This document shows, piece by piece, positions 25,395-36,792 of a stretch of DNA of 64,000 nt. Each line of letters opens with the position of its first letter. The stretch's first letter is position 1. Below the pieces are notes generated by a model, which did no database searches, was not told the DNA's origin, and saw only the letters and a program-made list of their open reading frames with translations. Where the stretch lies: contig NC_054549.1 of assembly GCF_017654505.1 (NCBI RefSeq), forward strand, positions 29,437,854 to 29,501,853, written 5' to 3'. The DNA is from Polyodon spathula. Lineage: Eukaryota > Chordata > Actinopteri > Acipenseriformes > Polyodontidae. The position numbers were made by a program, and so were the translations under genes.

Positions 25395-25455
25395 GACAGT
25401 GTTTATATAATCAAACATACATTTCTAGATAGATTTTGCACACTATTGGATTTAA
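25395..25455 (-). promoter_or_regulatory. Putative core promoter: CCAAT and TATA boxes
   Basis: The minus strand has CCAAT at 25445-25449 and TATATAA at 25403-25409, about 36 bp apart. The TATA box lies about 30 bp before the assumed start of the putative first exon. TATA-like strings are frequent in AT-rich DNA, so the support is the ordered set CCAAT, TATA, GC-rich exon, donor. Confidence 0.35.
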
Positions 25456-25688
25456 ACTAGTGAATGTTACCTTTTAAGATAAACTTGATATCTCCCAGCA
25501 CAAATAAAGTATAGCTTCTAGCAAAAGAAAGGAAAATCAAGAATTACATCGAGTATAATTGCGCTAGTCCGTAAGTGTTTCGGTCTGAACAACAACTAGA
25601 TGTTCTAAAATAACACACACTACATAACATTTATTAGTGTCTTGTTCGATCGTCATTGGATCAAATACAGTCAAGCATGGTATATAGC

Positions 25689-25689
<1 letters not shown>

Positions 25690-25773
<84 letters not shown>

Positions 25774-25787
25774 CACACACACACACA
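25690..25787. repeat. Compound (AT)n(AC)n microsatellite
   Basis: About 36 AT units followed directly by about 11 AC units. Tyr-Ile frames across it are repeat artefacts. Confidence 0.97.
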
Positions 25788-26039
25788 GTTGTATTTCAAA
25801 AGTTTACACATCATACCCCAATGGAAATGTATAATTTCTAGAAATTTCTTGAAATCAAAGAAGTTTTCCTTTTGTGGATGAGGGAAAAAAAAGTTACAAG
25901 AAATAGATGCCTATTGTAAGGGTGCTCACGGACATTTTAATCAGAGGGGCAAGCAGTGTGCAGATATAAAAATAACTTTACAAGCTGCTTTCCACCAGGC
26001 ATACCTATCACCTTTTAAAAGAAACAAACAATTTAGCTG

Positions 26040-26053
26040 CCAGTAGGGGGAGG
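26040..26053 (+). promoter_or_regulatory. CTCF-like motif upstream of the candidate promoter
   Basis: CCAGTAGGGGGAGG matches 13 of 14 positions of the CTCF core CCASYAGRKGGCRS; the one mismatch is A for C. It lies about 600-650 bp upstream of the putative promoter, where CTCF sites are often found. Binding is not shown by sequence alone. Confidence 0.5.
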
Positions 26054-29000
26054 TCAATTATTTTCTGCGTTATTTCCTGATCGTTGTTTACATGAACATG
26101 AAAGATTCCTGGTAAGGCTTTATTTAAATGAAACACTATGTAGCATTCTTCATAAAGCATTACATTTTATAAATACATGCAGAATCCTCCATAATCACTG
26201 TAATGTAAACAGTCGCTACAGTATTTGCATAACGTTCATGTTATGATGGTTTTCAAAGCGATTCTGAAAGATTTTGCTTGTTATCTTCCTGTCTCAGATA
26301 TTGGTGTACAGTACATTGAACACTGGAATGAAGACCCTTAGAGATTATGTAAAGTTCAATTACATTCCGGAGCAGGAGTGTGGGAGTGGACAAGCGTGTG
26401 GCTGGGCAGTGTTCTAACTGCAAGCCCTACTGGGATAGGTAGCACATTGGCAGCTGGGAGAAGCTTCTCTGTGCTGCACATGACTTTCATTCCAATGCTC
26501 TCCCTTGCACAGAGCCCCGGGCAACGTTGCCTCGCTCTGGCTGTTTGCTTTTAATCAGCTCTTTGTATTGTTTTTATTTCCTGTCCTGCTGTTCACTGCC
26601 ATCTCAACAAAAGAGGGTGGGGGTTGAGGAGTTTAACCTGTATGCCTGTCTATGTAATTAATTATTTCATAACAAGTATGTGATATACAGTATTATACAT
26701 GTACGCTTGATTATCAGTCTTTGTATGAGCAAGATCGGTAGTTTATGGTAGACATGCAGAGTTATGCAGGATGACTTAATTTTACAAATTTAGGAAAATA
26801 TAAATGTACACATTAAACACAGTGAAGACATCAAATAAAAATTAAAAGACATGATGAGGACTCAAATTGAAACTTCCCCAATTTTTTAAAGTGTAACATG
26901 TAACCTTTTTTTAATGTTCCAGTTTCATTGAATTGTGCCGTAGGTACAGTTGAAAAAGTCCAGGGTAAGCTATTGACTGGTGGCAGAACACAAAACAGGT
27001 GCCCACAGTAATAAAAGGATATTAAAACCTATGCCTGCAAAAGGATTTTTCTCCCTGGGAGGTACACTGTTCCCATGCATCACGTTGCATGTGTATTGAA
27101 TGTGAAAACTCACCCCAATAGCGAGGTAAGATGATGTTGCACCTTTAGTAAAACAGTCAAAGCCCACGAGGCCAGGCTCTGTGTGGAAAGCCCTTGTTAC
27201 CTAGGTGGATTATAAGCAGCAGGTTAGGAACAGGACACTGTCCCATTTATTCTCAGCACGGCTCAGGTTCCCCAGCAACACAGCCCTCTTATTGTGGTTT
27301 TGCGTTCAAGGACAGGCTTTTCACTTTTGAATCCTGCCACACTCGAAGAATACTGACCCCTAATGACCACCAAGACATCAACCCCTTACACAGCCCCTGA
27401 TCCCCTTTTCAACTGATGATCCCTGGATTAGAATTTCATTTTAGTCTCCTTATTCACTGTTTCCAATTTCTCTTTGCTCCTTGTCTTTCTTTTCTGGAAG
27501 AGGGCTGCTTTTTATCTATATATCCCTTTCTTTATTCCAGGTTTTAGATTGCCGCCTATTCCATACAATGTTTTTGATTGTGTTGCTATAGTCGTAATAG
27601 TCTTCAATGTGCCAGATGTATCAAGGCCATTTTAAAGTTTAACTGATATAAATATTAAAATAATATTGCAAGAAACAACATCAACACACTTTTGAGTCAT
27701 TAAATGAATAAGTTGCTTGTAACTAGTTTTGTAATGTAACAATTGTATCTTCCTTCAACAGAAATGGTATAAAGACCATGCCAAATCTTTTACATTTTCT
27801 TTGTCACCGAGTTAGGTTTATTAAACTCTTACAAAGCTCTTTGCACATTTTATAATTTTTTTTAAAAAAAAACCTATGTAACACTTGTAAGAAACAACTT
27901 GGTTTCAGGAATTCCAACCACAATGTACTGTGCTGTCCCATCCAAACGTAAACAGAATCAAAGTTTAAATTAACATGATAAATTAACTAAAGTTTAGTTT
28001 AAACTATTCAATAGGAACGCCACACAAATCCTCAGCAGGATTATGGTGCTAAATAAACAATACTCCTAGGTACATTTACACTGAATATTTGAATCAATGT
28101 CAGTAGGAGGAAAGTGGATGTGTTCTACAGTTAAACTCACATATACCGAGGGCTCAAAGGCAGCTTGCCAATCAAAACAGTGTTATCCTAACAAATTATC
28201 TTTAATAAAGAAAAAATGAAATCTCTGGCATGGGACCCAAAGCATTCTGTCCAAGGTAACCAATTGCAACTTAACATCGCAGTAGTAGGCTGCTCTTGGT
28301 GAAGATTTAGGGGTACAATATGCATGTGTGTTAATCCATTGTTCTCAATTACAATTATGGTCCTGCTGCATTCTTTAGTTGCAGTGGCAATTATTGGTGA
28401 ACACTAACTATGTATTTTAGAACACATAACCTTACATGGCATCCCTTGATGTAGTTTTCAACATCAGCCAGCAGTGCAAAGTTATAACCACTCTGTCCTG
28501 TTTGTTGCATGTTCTGTAACATAACGGTTTGAAATGTTGAGTTCCTGAGATTATCTTGTATTCTCGATACATAAGGATTCTAAGCCAGCACAAAAAAAAC
28601 AGTGAATAATAAACCACAGCAACCAACCAATAAAAAAAAAATAAAAAAATCAGAGATCCTATTTTATATCCTGTAGTGTACTGTATTGGGGAGGGGGGAT
28701 CAAAAAGTTATAAATATAAAAACAACCCCCCTTCCTATGCTTCTCTTTGTAAGCCATAACATTGCCATTTGGCACGACCTGATTGCGATTGTAAAGACCA
28801 ACTCTATTTACAAAGCTGGTTCTATGCATAATAGCAATAATTGATGGCCTCAGAAGATGATTTGCATGCAGCTTGTGATGTCTATTGTTTAATTATGACA
28901 GACATAGTTTGTCATGGGTATAATTGCATAATTATCATATCAAATTAAAGAGACTCAGCTGGGTTTTGGAGACAACACAGTGCAATAAGTTCTCGTGGTT

Positions 29001-31474
29001 TTATGAAGGGTCCCTCTTTTCAATTTAAGCCCTGATCTGACTGCTGGCAAACCACAGGGTGTGCTGTTTTGTGTTATTTTGAGATCAAACCTGGCAAAAT
29101 GGTCCTGCATGTTAAAAACCAGTTTCACAGACCCAGATGAGGGCAAGTTGACTGCCTTTTGCGGTTATTTCAATATCTATCTTCCCCCCAGATTCCAGTT
29201 CAGGTAACCTGCCCCTTACTGTTTTCAAACTTGCATTTCTGACTGGGTTGAATGGCAGATTAAGCATTCTCAGATCAGATCTTTATAGAGACTCCTCAAT
29301 GGCATTCAGCAAGCTGACTCTCATCAAAATGCAGTGTCTCTTTGTAGTGGGTCCAATTGAAAGACAGAATGGTTTAAAAGAAAATGACCCATCAAAGATT
29401 TTCTATAATACCAGTACTCCTAATTAAGTGATGTATAATTGCTAAAACAAGATCAGTACCAGTACCAAAATAAGCACGGCTGCCATTAATAGGCTCTTTA
29501 TGTGTTCTTTAAAGTTCACCTTTATTACAGAACAATGTTTATTGCTGCCTTACTAAGTTTCATGTTATAATGAGACGAGTAAGCTTAGCCCCCTACTGCA
29601 TGCATACAATTTTGCAGCCCCCGTGTCAATATTGACACTTTTAAATTGTGATAACAACAGGAATTACATGGACAATAAATAATTTGTTTCAAAAAGCCTT
29701 GAGACAGGCACTGTGAATCTTGAGTGGCATAACCTAGAATAAATTGTTGTTCTTTGGGTCTAGTTATATGATTTAGCAATTTAGGTAAGTTTAGTTTTAG
29801 AAATCAAATTGTCTTACAACTACACCTATTACTAACAAAAAATATATACTTTCAATCCTAAATTATTTTGCCAAAAATAAGGCTGCAAAATGTTTTTAAA
29901 ATAAATTACAAATATCAACGCACACAAACAGCAAAAAAAGAATGTAGAGGAATTTGAGCAAACCGCTGCTTGTGAAGGGGCATAGAGACTGTAGATTGCA
30001 TGTGAAGAGGGAGGAACAACCTCAAACTACAAGGAGACGGAGAGACAATTGACCTAGAAAGTCGTGTTTATGTGTGAAACGGAGCACACTGCTGACTGAA
30101 AGGAAAGCGCGTGGTCACTGCTGTTTCACCGGAAGCAGAGCTTCATGAAGTAAAAGCTGCAGAGCGGTCTTCCTGCAAACACTCCATCTGGCTGCTGCTT
30201 GTTTTTTGCACCTGGCAGACTACTGGCCAACGGCACTCTAAAAATGCCCCAGTAAGGAACTACGGGAAGAGCATTAAATTGTAAGCAGAATAGATATTTA
30301 AGTTAATAGCTGGTGAGATAAATTGTGCTGGTTTAACATGAAACCCTGTGTGCTAATCAACAACAATATTTGTTTTATTTATTGGTCTGTTCATTTTAAT
30401 TTGGATTCTTTGTTATGTGATACACAAGTCCTGGTACCTCACTGAAAATATGTATGCTGCTTTAAACGTTGGTTGTAATGTCAGACATGCTCTTGGTCAT
30501 TATGGATTACAGCAGGATGCACAATACAGTACATCATTACACCCATAGCGATTAATGTATTTCAATAAGAATTAATAAATTACCAAATGCGGAGCAATCA
30601 GATCTCAATTATTTTTCTATCCTCTGTAAGAAGACAGAAATCCCAAGACATATGTGATTCATTTTTGAAATTTAAAAGCAGTAGCTTCCTAAGGACGATA
30701 AAGATCAGATTTGAACCCAAGTGGCAGTGTGGAAGGTGAATTCAATAAAACTGAAGTTGAGTCAATAAAACTGGCATGCTCCAGATACAATGTGCAGCAG
30801 TAGGTAATAGATGACATCTTCAAGGTCAGTTACAACCCAGAAAGCAAAACAGAAACAAAAAATTGATGTTTTTTTTTTCTTACGGGAAACAACTGACCGT
30901 TTATATTCAGCATAACATTTTATATAAGATTTCTTATTTTAGGTTTTAAACACAACATCGATAAAATGCCTCTGAAACAAAACAAAATGAATGGGTGTTT
31001 ATCTTACAAACACCAGAAAAATGACCAAAGACTCCTACCTATTTTGTGTTTACTTACCCTGTAGATGCAGTTTACTTTACTACATTTTAAATCAAATTAC
31101 AGTAGACAATGCTCTAGTTTTGAATCAATAATTTGTGACAAAGTAGCATGGAGGTTTATGAAAAAAAAACATTGCTGTTATTGAGAGCCTCTTGGGGTCT
31201 ATGTCAGCTGTTCCATGTTTCGCCCCAGATATCCACTTCCTGCACAAACCATGGCCCTTGAAAAAAATGTTCATGAGTTCTTTGTTTAGGCATCAAATGT
31301 GAAAAACAAGGAGTAGGCTTTTTCTCCCCAGCTGAGCAAATATTTTTAAAAAAATAAGAACTTGAGCAGTATCCCTCCTGCCCAGGTTGACAGGGAGTGA
31401 GCCAGGAAGGCTGCTGAAGAGGTTGGGATCCAGGCTGTTCATTAAAAAAATGAATGGAAACCATGGAACCAGGT

Positions 31475-31476
<2 letters not shown>
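26054..31476. other. Non-coding upstream flank with candidate regulatory blocks
   Basis: No gene is seen. Blocks at about 26380-26600, 28755-28975 and 29215-29430 are denser in consensus-like motifs than their surroundings. A CpG-containing block at 30000-30270 could be an unannotated exon or promoter but has no supporting frame. The rest is AT-rich unique sequence with short A or T runs. Confidence 0.4.
28860..28867 (+). promoter_or_regulatory. POU octamer in a candidate enhancer block
   Basis: A perfect ATTTGCAT lies within 28780-28940, which also holds several ATAAT/TAATTA homeodomain-type cores (for example TAATTATG near 28891). The clustering looks like developmental enhancer DNA. Not testable without alignment. 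Confidence 0.3.

Positions 31477-31554
<78 letters not shown>
31477..31554. repeat. (CT)n microsatellite
   Basis: 39 uninterrupted CT units; the minus strand reads as Arg-Glu repeats, an artefact. Such a long polypurine-polypyrimidine mirror repeat can adopt triplex structure. Confidence 0.97.
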
Positions 31555-31558
<4 letters not shown>

Positions 31559-34265
31559 TAAAACTTAAATTGCTGAATAAATCAGATTGCTGTCTATGCC
31601 ACACAATCAACCAGCATGTGTTTGAAACACAGGGGGGACATGTGGTGAAAATAGGTTGTGGAAAGAATGCTGTGGAGGAATGATGTTTATTTGACTTGTG
31701 TAACTATTTTGAGGTTTTCTATCAGAACAGTCTGTTGTCAGTTAAAGAAATCCACATGCAAAAATATTTTTTATGCAATTTCCAGGGGGATGCCTGCAAA
31801 ATTAAACAACTCATCTATTCATTCTCTTGATCTCTGTATCTCTATGTATATACCATTAAAAAATGTGCTTCAAAGAAAACTGTTACCTCTGAAAGGCTTT
31901 TGCTAGGTGTTGTCATGTACAGTTCCACATGTAACACAAACAAGAGGAAAGTCAACCGGGTGGCCGATGCCATGTGTGTTTAAAAACAGTTAGCAGCTGC
32001 CGGGCTCTCAACACCCAGGGGCCCCAGGAGCCCTGCATTCTGTCCTTTGGTCTGCTATGTGAATGGCTGGGCTGGTATTCAGCTCCAGGTGAGTGCCAGC
32101 TCTATTTCTAACCCTCTGCAGAGCTAACAATCCAAGTGGCAGTGGAAGACTAAATGTACTATATGAATTAGTGTAGCATTAGGGTGCACTAAATACTGTA
32201 GCCATCCAAAAATTGGAGCAGAACCTCTCCTTAAGCCAAGACTCTATCCCCTCAAGTGCACTTGAGAGAAAGCAATTGAGATGTACTGCAGTGCTTTGAC
32301 AGGCTGAGAATGCTTAAGGGACCTTGGATTATATGACTTTTTTTTTCACTAGTTTTGGACAATATTAGATTCTGTGGCTATATGGTGGTGTCTGTATGTT
32401 TGTACATCCATCCATCTGTATGTTTCAACATTTCATTGGTAATTCTTATTCAATACTGTTCTGTACATGCTGTTGATGTATGCTGTGGTCATCAACTCCT
32501 ATCATCCTGATAGCTCTAGTGTTGAATTTATAGTTGAGGCATTAAAAATCACGACCTGGATTGTGCGACTGCAATTGTCTCACTTTGCAACAGTGACAAC
32601 AGTGGCAACTGTGAGTTAGTAAATGGTAAAACTCTGTACAAAATGGCAGTTTCAGATGGGATTGAAGTCACAGCTCAACACTCCTGGGGATCATTTTTCA
32701 AACTGCTTCAAAATATTAGCTTTGTAGAGCAAGTAACTTCACAATACATTTTATTAGACTGTTATTAGATTGTCCCTTTTCCTTTTTATGATGTTTGTAA
32801 TCATATAATGTTTGCTGTATAATATATATGCAGTTCCTAAACCCTGAAGAAAGAACCTTAACAAAACCCTATAAAATAAAAACATTATTGGTTAATTTCA
32901 ATGAGAACCACTCAGAGTGATTGCAAATGTCAGGAGGAAAGTAAAAGTAATTTGACCAGCCTGAAACCAGGACCACATGTGTGAGAACAAAGTTATGAGC
33001 CTTGTAATAAGAGTGACGTATAGCATCCTCCTATTAGAGATAGATAGGGATAGTGATTGAGGGAGGAGCAGATAACATCCTCACATCGGAAGTAACATTA
33101 GGTTATAAAGCCCTTGGGAGGGATAGAAAGTAACCTGGTAGCAGAATTTGATTAGTGTATAATGCATTGTGTAGTACCACTGTGTCACAGACTTGGCGCA
33201 GAGAAGCCTGGGATTGAGGAAGGAGTTGAGAAATTAGGCTGATTAAATGCTTCTGTGTGGACAATCAAGTGCTGAAAAAGTCATTGAGACCCCCCTCCTC
33301 CTCCCTGCTAGAGGCAATAATGGAGATCCATGATCACTCTGCAAGCGGACTTCCCCACGGTGCTGTCTTACAGAGCCTGTCATCACTTTTCGGGGATCAG
33401 TCTGGGACGTCAGAGAGACAGGTGGCAGAGTCACTGAGAGGACACCGGCTCTCCAGTGATAATGTGCCAACGTGGGGCTCTGTCTGGGAAAGGACAGCCT
33501 GCTAACTTAAATAGGACCTGCTAGCGGCCTGTGCTGTTCTCTATTACGTAGTATCAGCCCCTCTCTGGTTACAAGAGCATGGCAAGCCTCTCCCCTGCAC
33601 ATAACATTCACAAAGGTTTTAATGAAACATTTTTCAGGACATTCAGCCTGTTTATGGGGTACTGTGCTTATATTATGATATCAATAATAATAATAATAAT
33701 AATAAATAATATACCCCCTACTTTAAATAAGGCACTAATTCAATGAATGGGTTCTGGTGACATGATAAACCAAACAGCCAGCCAATCTTTTGTCCTATAT
33801 TGGCTGAGAAGATATAGTGCTGCATCATTGTGCAAGCAGCAAAAACCAGTGCTCTCAAAATGCAGTTACAATGTTGTTTGCCATTGCAGCTAAACTACAG
33901 TTACTGTCACAGCAGTAGTTTTTCATCAGTGATGCTAATACATTGTCACAGGGCAGGCCTGTTTCCAAAAAGGTGGGTACAGTACAGTGTGGTTCTTGAA
34001 TCCTGAGCCACAATTATGGGGTAGGGGAAGTGAACCTGCTGATAGAAGGCTGCCCTATGACCATGTTTACCCATTGCCATGGAAATCGTGTGCCCCATGC
34101 TGGGAGTGGTGAGGTGATGATATGCGAGCTGGTCTGTGCTGCTCTGCTGTTCTCCAGAAAGGGTATTATGCACTGCTCTGTGCCAATACTGAAGCTTGAG
34201 AGGGTTAGTCTGGCACCCTGTGTTTGAGTTAAATTATTTTTTCATGAAAATATAATGTGTGTAAG
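31555..34265. other. Non-coding stretch, no gene recognised
   Basis: Two less AT-rich blocks stand out: about 31950-32120, which includes a donor-like CTCCAG|GTGAGT at about 32088, and 33170-33540, open on both strands for about 80 codons without family resemblance. Neither can be called a gene. The rest is ordinary flank. Confidence 0.35.
33681..33711. repeat. (AAT)n microsatellite
   Basis: About nine AAT units with one interruption. Confidence 0.9.
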
Positions 34266-34994
34266 TGTGGCAAAGTGGCTGCTGATTATTAACAGGTGCA
34301 GAGGTGATGCAGTCCAGGAATAAAACATACAGAGATTTGTAATCTGGTATAGAAAAGTGTATTGTGTATAGTGTATAGTGTATACTCTTGTTATACACAG
34401 CGATGCGTAAAACACGCAGGACAGGGATTTGCAGCCATAAGCAATAAACGCAGGTATTTCTCCCACAATATACAAGCACGGTCACCAGTCCTGGGTGCGC
34501 GCTGTAGTGCTCGTGATGGGTGATCCAGTTTATAGAGTGACAAATAGTGAAGTGCTGTTCCGGGTTTTCCTGCTGGCCCTTAGCGACAGCTCTGGAACGT
34601 GTTAGGCGTCTATGAACACACAAGTAATAATTATAGACAAGACAAACAAAACAAACACGCACAATATTGTACTATTTACTACACGGGTCCTTCTGGGTTA
34701 TATTTCTTAACCAAAGCGAAGGAAAAGATTCTCCGGCCCCTTTATGCTATCACGCATGACCCCTTGATAAACGATTTCAGCTGTCTCTATTGTCTGCAGC
34801 TGCTACATTGTTTATCTTCCGAGTCAATATGTTCCTGCAACGTATCGTCTCGCCTTCTTCCAGACTGACCAACTTCCCAACCATGGAAAGGAATTGTCAG
34901 GCCAGCCCGTCTAAAGACTTCACCTTTCGCTACTTAGCGCCCTCACAGGTTGGGAGGGAGATTTACAACCAAAACTCATTATATTTCTGTCACA
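34266..34994. mobile_element. Solo LTR (729 bp) of an LTR retrotransposon
   Basis: The block starts TGTGGCA and ends TGTCACA, a 7-bp imperfect terminal inverted repeat of the TG...CA type. It is flanked by GTAAG (34261-34265) and GTATG (34995-34999), a 5-bp target duplication with one change. Its composition is richer in GC and CpG than the flanks, especially 34480-34960. No primer-binding site or polypurine tract adjoins either end, so it is a solo LTR left by recombination. AATAAA occurs twice on the plus strand, but transcription direction is unclear. Open frames of up to 142 codons inside it have no domain. It differs from the LTR at 21482. Confidence 0.6.
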
Positions 34995-35919
34995 GTATGT
35001 CATGAATATCAGATTACTGACAAAGCCAAGACTTTTTGATGATCAAATGGTGATCTGTGTATTCAGATTACCACATAGATCTTTGGTTTGCCATAAGCCT
35101 AATATTATCAATGTAAAACATACCCTTTTCATGGAATGTTCCTCCCTACCTTTGTCATTCACCGTACCAGTTACCATCTTTGAGTTATGAACCACACTGA
35201 TTCACACATCATATATATTTTTTTTATATTTGCCTATCCCATACAGGTTTTTAAGAACAATAAACATTAGACTATCTGACTAAGTATCTATGGAAACCAC
35301 TTTGGATGTGAAGGATGATTGTACAATACTGGCAGTAGTGATGTAAGCTAGTTTGGGCAGTAGTGGTGAATGTGATTGATTAGTCAGTAGCTGAGTCACT
35401 CCAAGTTTCCTGTCTCTCAGGCCACACCATCAGGGAGGAGACCGGGGTTATTACAAGGGGTCCTGGGATTGGACACTGAGTGGCATCTCTCTGCCAAACA
35501 GCATTCACTTCCTAACTGAAGTGACAACATTCGGCCTTCCTGCCGCCACAGCCACACCACACCACAGCCAGAGTTAACGCTCTTGCTAACTATTGCCATT
35601 ACATCTATGAATCTCAGGGCTGTTGCATTGCAAGATAAGATGAACAGCGGATTATTGCCTGAACTTATGTTCACAAGACAAAATAACATATGCCAGCAGG
35701 CAGCTGGTAAGACTAACACTCAGAACCATTTACAGTAATTGCAAACATTATAAAGAAGCACTTAAATAAATATAAGTAAACATGAATTTAAAACGTTTAT
35801 GGTATACAGCTTGGTATTTGGCTCTGCAATCTATACTAACCAGGTGCCATCACTAACAGGAAGAGATGCCACAATGAAAAAAGTTCCTCTCAACTAAAGT
35901 TCCTCTCATCTCATCTTAA

Positions 35920-35921
<2 letters not shown>
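34995..35921. other. Non-coding stretch, no gene recognised
   Basis: Unique sequence. 35400-35600 is less AT-rich; a minus-strand frame at 35417-35719 resembles nothing I know. Confidence 0.35.

Positions 35922-36005
<84 letters not shown>
35922..36005. repeat. Compound (AT)n(GT)n microsatellite
   Basis: About 36 AT units followed by six GT units. Confidence 0.97.
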
Positions 36006-36094
36006 TTAATATACTTTTAGTATACTTAAAAGCAAGAAGAGGTTTCATTGGATGTCTTTGTCTGTCTCCATGAAAAAGTTCTCACATATTATCA

Positions 36095-36290
36095 GGAAGC
36101 AGTTACAAGGACAGAGCCCACCATGAGTCTTGGATGATTAGCACATAACAGCTTATATCTACTAGCTTCAAGTACACCCAATCTTTGGAAGTCATTACCT
36201 GTTGACTTAAAACAAACAGCAGTAGGGCTTTTTAAAACAAAACTGCTTCAGCTTCTTGACAGGTCTTGTAATGTAGATCATGAAGTGTGA
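36095..36290 (+). pseudogene. C-terminal remnant of an L2-like LINE reverse transcriptase
   Basis: One frame reads TPNLWKSLPVDLKQ, then FKTKLLQLLD, and ends at TGA 36288-36290. This is the classic end of the ORF of L2/Rex-type LINEs (xxLWNSLPxxLR...FKxxLKxxLF). Continuing 5' in frame is one stop (TGA near 36135), preceded by TEPTMSLG. The rest of the RT and the endonuclease are missing. It is a 5'-truncated, decayed insertion in plus orientation. Confidence 0.75.
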
Positions 36291-36420
36291 TGATCCCTTT
36301 AAAAAGTTTCCCATAGTAAAAACATAGCAAAGTGTAACAAAGCATAGTGAAAGTATGATAAAGCAGAGGTACTCATTGTAAAGCATAGAGGGGCATGGTA
36401 AAGTATATTAAATAAACATA
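36291..36420 (+). repeat. Degenerate short-period tail after the LINE remnant
   Basis: Words like AAAGCATAG, AAAGCATAGTGAAAG and GCATGGTAAAG recur at roughly 10-20 bp spacing. It may be the element's own 3' terminal repeat or a minisatellite grown from it. Confidence 0.5.
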
Positions 36421-36770
36421 TATACTATGGCAAGTGCATAATTACAGTACACATTTAACATGGTAAGCCTTAAAAAGGGATGGTTCAATGTGTGAAAGTT
36501 AAATGATTGTATGCATGTGTGTCACTTTCAAAGGGAAAACACTGGACAGATCTTGACGAGTTAAAGTACGAAGCAGATGGAACTTTTTTGCAAATATATA
36601 TTGGCTAGGATAAACTTGAAGGTTCTGCAATCATCTAACCACAACCAGAAATATGAGTGGAATAATATAATATGAATGGATTTAAGAAGGCATTGACTCC
36701 TATACCCACCACTTTCAGTTCACATTCAAAATCCCAATGACACCAAGCAGCAGGTAGGAGATTGATGTAT

Positions 36771-36792
36771 GTGTGTGTGTGTGTGTGTGTGT
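36771..36792. repeat. (GT)n microsatellite
   Basis: Eleven GT units followed by a T run. Confidence 0.92.

Noticed and set aside
31293..31610. Arg-Glu-rich ORF on minus
   Set aside because: It is a translation of the CT microsatellite.
33257..33505. ORFs on both strands in a GC-richer block
   Set aside because: Both strands are open, which reflects composition; no splice sites or homology support either.
34071..34086. Third X-box-like motif, ATTGCCATGGAAAT
   Set aside because: Both outer positions fail the RFX consensus, unlike the two perfect sites.
34234..34662. 142-codon ORF on minus
   Set aside because: Lies in the solo LTR, has no domain, and runs beyond the LTR edge; best seen as chance openness in GC-richer DNA.
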